Source: Nannochloris sp. 'desiccata' (Eukaryota; Chlorophyta; Trebouxiophyceae; Chlorellales; Chlorellaceae). From it: a stretch of 64,000 nucleotides of DNA. A model generated the notes under the pieces. The model saw only the letters and a list, made by a program, of their open reading frames with translations, had not been told where the DNA came from and ran no database searches. The stretch is taken from NCBI GenBank assembly GCA_019044685.2, contig JAGTXX020000003.1:496001-560000 (forward strand), read 5' to 3'. Shown here piece after piece: positions 56,176 to 64,000 of this stretch; positions within the stretch are counted from its first letter, which is position 1, and each line of letters opens with the position of its first letter. A program made the position numbers and the translations under genes.

Positions 56176-57576
56176 ATGGTGGCTTCAGGCGTCACCCCAG
56201 AAGCTCGCGATCAAGCAATAGCAGTTTTGTAAGTCAGGGTGAAGATGGCGGCCTGCGGGGGTTTAAAATCTCTGTGTAGGAGTGCTTTTTTATCCTTCTT
56301 TTCCTTTTCTATGCTCTCTAATAGGCGTCAAACCCTCCGCCAAACATGCGATGAAGCTAAAGCAGACGCTCGTGCACGTATTATCGAGAGCAAAGCTTAC
56401 GACACCTGCTCAAATTATGAAGAATGGAATCTGAATATTGAAAAAACCCGACGAGTGATTCTAATTAAAATTGAACAGAGGAATGCTGTTCAGCGACAGC
56501 AACAACACCAGATCTCTATGGGGTACTCACAGCCTCCCCAAATGCAGCAGCAAATGGCTCAAACGCACTACCAACAGCAACCAATGATGATGATGACGCA
56601 CCACCAAATGCAGCAGCAGCCGATGCACCCTGTTGCTCCTTACCCTCAGAGCCAACAACAGCAACAGCAGCAAGGATGGGTACAAGCAACTTATGGCCAT
56701 CATATGATGCCACCTCATCAGCAACAACACATGTCCATGATGGCTAGTGTTAATGGCATATCCCCTCAAAGCCACACTTCAAGTGTTGCAACGACAGCTG
56801 GCTGGGGAGCGCCGCCGCCTCTATCACAACCCCAACCCCACCCTCATCAAGTAGTATTACAGAATAACTATCCTCCTCATGTATCCCCTCCTATAGCAAT
56901 GGAACCACCGGTAGCTATATCTCAAACGCCACCTTCTCAAGTACCTCAAGTACTTCCGCCTAGTCAAATATCTCAAGCGGCTCCACAGGCACAACGGCAT
57001 CATGCACAGAGCAAGTTTCGAAAATTGCAACTGGTAGCTCGAGAGACGCTTCTTAAAGATGCGAAGAAAGTAGCCCAGTTTGCGAGTACAGCTGCTGCTA
57101 AGGCTCATTCATTGCCCGATCAGAATACAAAGATGCTGTTGAAAGCTATCTCATATATAGAAGTACGAAATTTTGAAAAATTCAATATCCCGTCTCTAAA
57201 AGATTGATCTTATTTTAATCCTAAATTTTTTCTTCTGCAGTTGGAGGATTTTTCAAATCTTGAAATTAGTCCTGATAAGGTCTCTAAATTTGCCTTATTA
57301 TTGGAAAGTACAAAGGCAATGATAGAAAACGTCAGAGCAGAGATGCATAAAAAGAGGGCAACAGCAACGGCAGCTGTAGAGGCATCGCCAGCACCACCAA
57401 GTCAGCCGAAGCAGGAGCTTCCTCCTAGTGCGCAAGACCCTACAGAGAAACTCCTGCAGATGCTTCAGCCTAAAGCATCTCAAGCAATCGTATTTCCTTC
57501 TGGAGTGGCTGCCTGCTTGAAGAATCAACTTGAAAAGAAACAAGCTTTCCCGCTTCCAAAACTAAATAGTTTTTAA
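56176..57576 (+). CDS. Gln/Met/Pro-rich protein, possible transcription or RNA factor
   Basis: Three exons: 56176-56228, 56325-57162, 57241-57576; phases 2 and 0, 408 aa. The last donor (GAA|GTACGA) is a best guess, chosen because it joins KAISYIE to LEDFSNLEIS in frame. The N-terminal ~80 residues are helical (ARDQAIAVLRQTLRQTCDEA, YEEWNLNIEKTRRVILIKIE), reminiscent of a KIX-like three-helix fold. A long Gln/Met/His/Pro-rich segment follows (~85-230). Then come helices (VARETLLKDAKKVAQFASTA) and a C-terminal coiled coil (KVSKFALLLESTKAMIENVR). I could not assign a family; a Mediator-like coactivator is one possibility only. Confidence 0.65.
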
Positions 57577-57706
57577 AGTACTTTTGTCCTAAGTTTTTAC
57601 AATCTTATTTGATAAAATATATGCTAGATTTGCTACTATCTTTCAAACAAGTAAAGAGGCGAGAATGCTCTGTAAGCTAAGAGCAAAATTTAGAAAAATA
57701 TCATTT

Positions 57707-58526
57707 TCAAAAAGCAGCTGGTTGCTGACTTTTTATTCTTCTCCAATTTTGATCTAACTCTTCAACCAGCTGCGGGAAATCTTGCCACCACGCAGCCCCA
57801 GCACCCTTTGGATCACCCCGTGCTACGGTTTCTAAAAGTAAGAGTTCTGCACGCTGTTGGCGGGTTAAAGAGAAAGCATGGGTTTGTATGTTTGCAGGAA
57901 GAGAAGGTGCTTGAAGCTTTGTCGTTTTTGGGGTTGCCAAGGAAATTGCAGCTTTCATTACTGCCGCACACTCAACAGCTTGTTGATGGCACATGAATTG
58001 ACACCCAAAGGTATATGCAGAACCTCCGGAAGGATTGATCACAGAAGCTACAAGCAGCACTTCTCTCACAAGAGCAAAGGAGAATGCGTGCGGGCTCAGG
58101 GGAGTGGAGACGAGAGAACGCCCACCCTCGCAGAGGATTTTCAGCAGCGGTGGTGCATCCCGCACCACGTCTATGCTGATAACCTCTCCATTTTTAGATG
58201 CAGAAATGAGCCAGTTGCCTGGTGCGGAGGCTTTAGAAGCGGCAGCTACTAAAAGAGTGCTTGGTTTCTCAGTTTTTGTTATTGGTGTAGGAAGCCAGCA
58301 AGCGACATGGCAAGGCCAGGCAAGCTTACTACCGTGTTCAAGCATTGTCATAGTTCCATTAGAATACAAAAATAGGGTTCATTTGTTCACGTAGCTTATA
58401 CATTGAAATACTTTTTCGTCTGCTCAGAGAAGTGCTCGGACTGCGCTCGGTTCCCTCAACGGCCGAAGCAGCCTGGCAACTGCCGTTCTGAAAAACCTCG
58501 TTCTCTAAACACAGGTAGTCATCCAT
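57707..58526 (-). CDS. Hypothetical beta-propeller-like protein with apparent 1-nt frameshift
   Basis: Two overlapping frames form one gene. The upstream frame (ATG at 58526) reads MDDYLCLENEVFQNG and ends ...KLREQMNPIFVF. The downstream frame (open from ~58378 to 57707) begins LYSNGTMTMLEHGSKLAWPC. No AG acceptor exists that could splice them, but a one-base shift in the run of five Ts (58372-58368) would join NPIF to LYSNG. The downstream part has beta-strand-like segments (NWLISASKNGEVISIDVV, EVLLVASVINPSGGSAYTFG) and ends in helices. No family is recognised. It may be an assembly error, a true frameshift, or a shorter protein starting at ATG 58351. Confidence 0.5.
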
Positions 58527-58676
58527 ATCGTTTGGGTAAGTTTTGTTTTTTGCCAAGCTCCAGAGTCCATTGTTTGACACAAGCCGATCAGTAAACCAAC
58601 AGCCAATTTGAAATATTTCAATCAACAGGACAACTACCCAAGCATTTAGTTACCTGTTACACATCCTATACACACA

Positions 58677-60045
58677 ATGCCATACCTTGACAAGCGTGCT
58701 TTGTCGGGGCTTAAGGACTATGCATATAAACCTGCCGGCTACACTCCAATTGATGGATGGCATCAACCAATTTGGAACTGTAAGTCAAACCAGCATAAGC
58801 GCAATTTCTGCTTAAGGGGACCTTGAATCACTGCATCATAGTATCACCTCATTACATCAAACTTCCAGGCCTACAGTTATTTTCACTTCCAGTCTAACTT
58901 AAACTGTTTATTTCCGGTTCCTCCCGACAACAGACATAGCAGACAAATGGTTGCCCCGTTGGCTCGCCCCAAACCTTATTACTCTAACCGGACTTACCGC
59001 TCTTATAACGTCATACTCAGTCATAGCAGCACAGACCCCAGATTTTGAGCATCCAGCTCCTTCTTGGCTGTATCTCATGGCGGGATGTGCCGTCTTTTTT
59101 TACCTCCATATGGATGCCCTTGACGGCAAACAAGCCCGTCGAACAAAAACCTCTTCCCCGTTAGGTCAATTATTCGATCATGGATGTGATGCGTTGGCTG
59201 TACATATCATTCTAACAGGAATGCTTACTTCCCTTCAGTTAGGACACGAGTGGAAAGCCATCGTAAGTATGATGTATGTTTGTATTCCTTGGTGGATGGC
59301 TCACTGGGAAGAATACCACACTGGCGTGATGTCCTATGGGAATGGGTTGTGGGGTGTGACTGAAGCCAACTATGCAGTTGTTTTATTGCATGCTTATACC
59401 TACACGGTTGGGCCAACTGGATGGACTGCGAAGCCATTTTCAATCATCTTTCAACAATTTCCTCAAATTATTGAATATTTGCCTACAGCTGCTGTGAAAT
59501 TCCTGGTCAGTCTTCGTGGAAACGATTGCTTCATGATATTCTTCTTCTTTCTAGGAGGTAGCTTATTCCAAGAACAAGTACGGAGGGTGGTTAAAGTGGC
59601 GAGTACGATCCACTCCAGAAAATCATTGATGAATAAAAAAGAGCGTGGAAATAAGACTCTTGGTCCGAAGGCAGCTGCGTTTCATCTATTCCAGATCTTG
59701 TTTACCTGTGCCTGTGGAGCCGCCTTGATGTCATTACCAACCACCGTCCCGGGGGAAGGGAGAGTCTTGATGGCTACTTTCGGAGTTACATATGCCTTGC
59801 AAGCGACTCGTTTAATCATGGCACATATGTCTAAAGAGCCCTTTTCAGTAGCATCATGGCCATTAGTCTTGCAACTATTACAAGTAGCGAATTATTTTGT
59901 TACTGTGCTGGATCCCGTGTTGTTGGCGTATGCTGTGAATTCGATTATTCTTGCTGGCTATCTTCATTATGTGATAGGAATGACGAATGAGATTTGCGTG
60001 TATTTGGGGATTAACGCGTTGACGATTAAGCCTGCAATGGATTGA
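58677..60045 (+). CDS. Ethanolamine/choline phosphotransferase (CDP-alcohol phosphatidyltransferase)
   Basis: Two exons, 58677-58779 and 58934-60045, phase 1, 404 aa. The N-terminus (ALSGLKDYAYKPAGYTPIDG and WLPRWLAPNLITLTGL) is typical of eukaryotic EPT/CPT enzymes. The catalytic CDP-alcohol motif DG-x2-AR-x8-G-x3-D-x3-D is intact in DALDGKQARRTKTSSPLGQL followed by FDHGCDAL. At least seven further hydrophobic helices follow. It transfers phosphoethanolamine or phosphocholine from its CDP form to diacylglycerol, the last Kennedy-pathway step, in the ER membrane. Head-group specificity is not readable. It is divergent from the frameshifted gene, with starts ~150 bp apart. Confidence 0.94.
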
Positions 60046-60139
60046 AAGTCTCGTTTTGGGGGCAGCAAAATAGTTGGTCTTTCTTCTTTTGAGCTTGGGA
60101 GGACGGTACATATATACTTTATTTTTTGACAATTTATTA

Positions 60140-60412
60140 TTAAGCTTTCTGCTTCTTTGGTCTTCTTCTTTTTTTCTGCGTATTCTTCTGGCATTTTGTT
60201 ATATTGCTCTCCCCGGTGAATTGTACTGTTCTGTAAATCTCTTTGAGAAATTCTGCAGCTAGACCTCCAGTTGTTGCCAACAAATTTTGGAGAGCCTGAG
60301 GCTCCTCTGATCGAGGAAGAAGGGAGCTGGAGGCGGGCCCACCGGAGACAATTTCTAGAGTTTCTACGTTCATCATCGCAAAGCAAAGTAAATCATAGTT
60401 GTAACAAGTCAT
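60140..60412 (-). CDS. Small hypothetical protein
   Basis: A 90-aa frame from ATG 60412 (in-frame ATGs also at 60433 and 60454) lies between two strongly supported + genes. It reads like a globular helical peptide (ALQNLLATTGGLAAEFLKEI) with a Lys/Arg-rich tail (NTQKKRRRPKKQKA). No family is recognised and there is no splice support, so it may be spurious. It would be divergent from ZC3H15. Confidence 0.35.
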   Translation of the reverse strand: MTCYNYDLLCFAMMNVETLEIVSGGPASSSLLPRSEEPQALQNLLATTGGLAAEFLKEIYRTVQFTGESNITKCQKNTQKKRRRPKKQKA

Positions 60413-60499
60413 TTTGGAGGGTTGCCGAGGCATCCGTTTCTTATTTGTTATCATTTTGTGATCAGTAGAGTTTTGATTATTTGAAAAGAGAAATTAAAA

Positions 60500-62035
60500 A
60501 TGCCTCCCAAGGCGAAAGCTGGAGCCAAGGTCAAGGACCCTGCAAAGTCAAAGGTGAGATGGGCCTCCAAGTTGTCATAACTGGGCTTATGGACTGCATA
60601 CCTGAACAATGAAGCTAAACCATCAACCAATCATTTATTTACGTTTTATTGCGCAGACTATTGAGGACAAAACTTTCGGTCTTAAGGTGAGATTACTCCT
60701 AATGCAAACAACGCAATCCAAAGGTATCCAAGCTTTCCGCTCTTAATTCTTTAGTCAGTTGTTCACATGGCCATCGTTTTTCCCGTCCCTGTGTTTATAT
60801 TGCAGAACAAGAACAAGAGTAAAAAAGTCCAGCAGTATGTGAACCAACTCAGCGCCTCTGCCAATCCCAGTCATAAACAAAAGAGATTAGAAGAACCTAC
60901 CCGAAAGGATAAGAAAAAAGCAGAGGAAGAGGCGGCCAAGGAACTTGCCGCTCTATTCGCTTTGACTATTAAACAACCCAAGGTCCCTCCGGGCGTGGAT
61001 CCCAAGAGTATCGTCTGCGAATATTTCCGCGCTGGACAGTGTACGAAGGGCTTCAAATGCAAGTTTAGTCACGATCTCAATGTAGAAAGGAAAGGGCCTA
61101 AATTGGACATTTATGCCGACAAGCGTGATGATGAAGACGAAGGCATGGAGGATTGGACTCAAGAAGACCTTGAAAAGGCTATTGCTCAGAAGCACAGTGC
61201 TGATAATAAAAATAGAGCTACAGATATTGTATGCAGATTCTTTATTGATGCTGTAGAGAAGAGGCAATATGGTTGGTTCTGGCAATGTCCTAATGGCAAG
61301 GACTGCAAATATCGTCATGCATTGCCTCCTGGGTATGTCTTAAAGAGTCAAATGAAGGCATTATTGGACGAAGAAGCTGCAAATGTAAGTAGTAGAAGCA
61401 ATACTATGTTAGATATATCAACATTGGCTCATTTATTTAGCAAATTTACTTTAAAAAACCTTTATTTTATGTTTCTTTTTTTGAATTTCATTTTCCTAAC
61501 GTCTCGTTTTTTTTTTTTTTTTAATTTTCTGCAGTCCAAGTCTGTTGAGGAAACTATTGAAGAGGAGCGCGCCAAGGTCGATGCCAAAACCCCTATTACC
61601 GAGGAAGTCTTCCAAAAGTGGAAGTCTGAGTGGGACGCGAAAGTCAAGGCTGCAGCTGATCAGAAACTAGAAGAAAGACGCAGAAAAGGAGTGCTGACAG
61701 GTCGGGAAATCTTCTCAGAAGAAGGATTTGTGGCTCAAGATGATGCCAGTGCTTCTGATGCATATACAAGAGAAGTTGATGAAGAAGCTGCGATTAAGAG
61801 GATGCATGAGGAGGCCAAGGCAGCGATGGAACAGGCAAAGGTACCTGCACTGAGCGAGGCTGGTGGAGAAACAGAGACAGCAGCAGCAGCGGCGGAGGTG
61901 GCTCCTGCTTCTACTGCTGCAGCTGCGAAGCTTACAGAGCAAGAAGAGGAAGATCTGTTTGGTGATGATGATGACGATGACGATGATGGGTTGCTAGACG
62001 AGCTGGCATCTGATCTAACAGGGTTGAAAACTTAA
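60500..62035 (+). CDS. ZC3H15/DFRP1-like CCCH zinc-finger protein
   Basis: Four exons: 60500-60553, 60657-60686, 60806-61384, 61535-62035; all phase 0, 387 aa. The intron at 61385-61534 has no stop and is a multiple of 3; it contains a long T tract and ends TTTTCTGCAG. The N-terminus joins as KSKTIEDKTFGLKNKNKSKK, the hallmark of this family. Two CCCH fingers follow: VCEYFRAGQCTKGFKCKFSH and VCRFFI...WFWQCPNGKDCKYRHAL. The DFRP region comes next (KVDAKTPITEEVFQKWKSEW, RRKGVLTGREIFSEE). The C-terminus is acidic with a poly-Asp run. Relatives bind and stabilise DRG1 GTPase and associate with ribosomes. Confidence 0.95.
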
Positions 62036-62191
62036 GAACTTTATTTTTCATGTTTGCTTCTCTTGCTCTTGTTCTCTAGTATTGAGTTCCAGTGTTAATG
62101 TTGTGTGCGTTTCATGTAAGGGAACAAAGTAAAGGAAGACAGAAGCAAAAGAAAGCAGAGAAGGGTAGGTAAATACAAAGTTATAATACAA

Positions 62192-62496
62192 TTATTTCGT
62201 AGCAGCAGCGGCATTCTCGATTAGTTGTCTGATGGGCGGTGGGTTTTTAGGAGTTGGCTGCCCATACCCAAGCGATTCGCGCACTGGGGGCACTACAATT
62301 GGCAACGCCAGACCTGCACAAGTATAATATATATGTCAGCAAGGTATGATTAATAACTGAGGAATAGAATAAAGCAGGTTTTTAATTCTTGCAGATATGA
62401 ATCATCAAATGCCTTACCTATTCCGCCAATGATAAAGCTCCACATGATGATCGGCTCGCGATGAACCATTGTTCTAAATGATCCCAACATGCCCAT
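62192..62496 (-). CDS. Small membrane protein, complex I B9/NDUFA3-like
   Basis: Two exons, 62496-62418 and 62313-62192, phase 1, 66 aa; too short for most gene finders. It starts MGMLGSFRTMVHREPIIMWS, continues with one membrane helix (SFIIGGIGLALPIVVPP) and ends in a Pro-rich tail (LGYGQPTPKNPPPIRQL). The R-E-P before a single helix, the P-I-V-V-x-P-x-R and the Pro-rich tail recall the small single-helix B9 (NDUFA3) subunit of mitochondrial complex I and its plant counterpart. Assignment rests on general layout only. Confidence 0.6.
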
Positions 62497-62857
62497 CTCA
62501 ACTCGATCTATTGCTGTTTCAAAAGAGGGAAAACAAAAAATTACAAAATTACAAGGTCAGGTAGCTAGAACTTTGCACTGAGCAGCCTAGGCAGATTTGA
62601 ATCTTCTTAGGTTTCCTACTGTAGGTTTATTAAATGCATCAAAAGGGCGCTGGAGGTTAAAGTAGCCTCATTCTCGCCTTTGGGAGGAAACCTGACAGCA
62701 GCCAACGTTTAATTTAAAGACCTTTTCCCCACGTTGTTTCACTCATATTAATTTTAGGATAAGTCGAGGATGGGACACCAAAGCTCTGTAACATGTGTGC
62801 ATCCCTACTTTTTCTTGTTTAATAACTGATCAGGAGTCGTTGGATTTGCATCCAAAA
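62497..62857. other. Divergent intergenic region
   Basis: 361 bp between the small membrane-protein gene (-) and the last gene (+). No ORF was recognised; likely promoter sequence. Confidence 0.45.
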
Positions 62858-64000
62858 ATGGCAGACCAGGAAGAAGTTAACAGGGGTGTGGACGAGCTAC
62901 TACGCTATAGAAGCTCAGATCCTTTGGATGCACCCGCTCTGGACGCCCACGGTGGACAGGTCCCTCTAAATAATAATATTAATCCTACCGACTCATTGGC
63001 GGGAGGACATGCCCCTTTGCCTTCTTCAGCCTGGCCTCCCTCTCAACAAGGTGATGCCAACTTCGTTGACCTAACCAGCGATTATATACCCGCTCAACAA
63101 CAACGACAACAACAGGGGTATCAGAGTTACGCTCCATCTCCTCTTCCGCAACCTGGTCATCTCCACCCTCAACAACTTTCAGCTGGGCATGTATTTGCTC
63201 CTGCACTACCCCAATACTATCACCACCAGCAGCAGCAGCAGCTTGGTCAACCTGCTTCAAATCTCTTTGGAGGTGACCCAGCAACTGAACTGCAGGCTGC
63301 GATAGCACGCACTCGGGGTTGGAATACTAGTATGCCACCGGCTTTACGTGCAGTGCCATCTGGGCAACAACAACGACAGCAGCCTGCATCGTATCTCCCA
63401 TCAATGTCCACATTCTCCCGAGATCAAGCCATGCAGCATGTGTTAAATTTAAATAGTTTAAGCACAAATCCTATGCTGTTGAACCAGTATGCAGCAGGAC
63501 TTCAACAAGGCGGTGGCAGAGGGGGCAGTGGCAGTCATGGTTGGAATGCGTCACACATGTTACAACAACAAAGAGAAACAGGAGAAGGAGGCAGCGGGCT
63601 TCCTCCTCTTACTGGCCCAGCGCTTCCTAGTAGAACTGTTACTAGTGGATCTGGTCTACAAGAAGCCCACCAACTTCAGCAAAATTATCAGTTGCAGAAC
63701 TATCAAGTGATCGAACCTTTACTTCGACAGCAGGTATTAGAGCAGCAACGTGCACGTGAATTATTAAGAACATCCCTGGCTGGTCAAATAGGAGCTTCTA
63801 TTAGTAATAATAGGACTTACGGTGGATTAGGCATTGGTGGACTCGCTGGTGCTTATCAAGGACCTTACCGGCCTGCATCTTTACACCCGTCTCTACAGCA
63901 GCAACAGCAACAACCAGCGAGAAGTTCTGCAGAGGCGGTTCAAGCTGCGATGGCTGCGCTACAAACTGTCGGCCATGAAGGAGAAATGCAACCTCCTCAA
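62858..64000 (+). CDS. Gln-rich hypothetical protein (3' partial)
   Basis: Open frame from ATG 62858 to the window end, 381 codons without stop or evident intron. The first ~25 residues look ordered (MADQEEVNRGVDELLRYRSS). The rest is low complexity: repeated CAA/CAG-coded Gln runs, and Gly, Pro and Ser. A short helical segment (YQVIEPLLRQQVLEQQRARE) occurs at ~286-305. No DNA-binding domain lies in the visible part; such a domain may follow outside the window, as in many algal transcription regulators. Confidence 0.65.
   Translation, partial: MADQEEVNRGVDELLRYRSSDPLDAPALDAHGGQVPLNNNINPTDSLAGGHAPLPSSAWPPSQQGDANFVDLTSDYIPAQQQRQQQGYQSYAPSPLPQPGHLHPQQLSAGHVFAPALPQYYHHQQQQQLGQPASNLFGGDPATELQAAIARTRGWNTSMPPALRAVPSGQQQRQQPASYLPSMSTFSRDQAMQHVLNLNSLSTNPMLLNQYAAGLQQGGGRGGSGSHGWNASHMLQQQRETGEGGSGLPPLTGPALPSRTVTSGSGLQEAHQLQQNYQLQNYQVIEPLLRQQVLEQQRARELLRTSLAGQIGASISNNRTYGGLGIGGLAGAYQGPYRPASLHPSLQQQQQQPARSSAEAVQAAMAALQTVGHEGEMQPPQ

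Noticed and set aside
1..64000. Search for CRISPR arrays, prokaryotic operons, insertion sequences or viral genes
   Set aside because: No spaced direct repeats, transposase, reverse transcriptase or capsid-like proteins were seen; the window is eukaryotic nuclear DNA.

Overview
This window is a compact nuclear segment from a photosynthetic eukaryote, most likely a green alga (Chlorophyta). Supporting evidence: spliceosomal introns of 48-170 nt with GTRAGT donors; a phosphoserine-phosphatase/glycerol-3-phosphate-dehydrogenase fusion of the chlorophyte type; a green-type phosphoribulokinase with transit peptide; HCF106, RIQ-like and CAS-like thylakoid proteins; a plant GBF-like bZIP factor; and TGTAA motifs after several stop codons. 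Genes lie about 2 kb apart on both strands. Most reading frames were assembled from exons whose splice phases agree, and exon coordinates are given in each entry.

Layout. 1-8.1 kb: GPDH fusion (5' partial), bZIP factor, an unknown coiled-coil protein, a membrane-anchored P-loop ATPase and a Gly-rich membrane protein. 8.3-15.4 kb: a run of chloroplast-related genes (phosphoribulokinase, J-domain protein, RIQ-like DUF1118 protein, HCF106/TatB, CAS-like rhodanese protein). 15.6-25.6 kb: Aha1-N protein, secreted subtilase, SAM/SNM1 nuclease, RNase HII, chloroplast FMN split-barrel protein, and a winged-helix protein with forkhead-like signatures. 26.4-28.7 kb: an unknown six-exon protein with a prion-like tail. 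28.7-30.8 kb: a gene-poor stretch that holds a circularly permuted tRNA-Gly(UCC) gene and an adjacent hairpin. 30.8-38.4 kb: JJJ1/DNAJC21, xylulokinase and VPS39. 38.5-47.4 kb: a giant VPS13-like gene. 47.6-64 kb: PUS3, an ACT-alpha-amylase fusion, a triose-phosphate/nucleotide-sugar transporter, TAF5, a Gln-rich protein, a gene with an apparent 1-nt frameshift, an ethanolamine/choline phosphotransferase, ZC3H15, a small complex-I-like protein and a 3'-truncated Gln-rich protein.

Functional themes are plastid carbon fixation and thylakoid organisation (PRK, HCF106, RIQ, CAS), carbohydrate mobilisation (amylase, xylulokinase, sugar-phosphate transporter), lipid and endomembrane biology (GPDH, phosphotransferase, VPS39, VPS13), RNA and ribosome maturation (PUS3, JJJ1, ZC3H15) and transcription (bZIP, TAF5, winged helix). 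No operons, CRISPR arrays, viral genes or transposon genes were seen.

The strongest unusual signal is the permuted tRNA gene at 29613-29698 (minus strand). Its 3' half lies upstream of its 5' half; all four stems close when the halves are reordered, and a T5 Pol III terminator follows the 5' half. Such genes are known from Cyanidioschyzon and from prasinophyte green algae.
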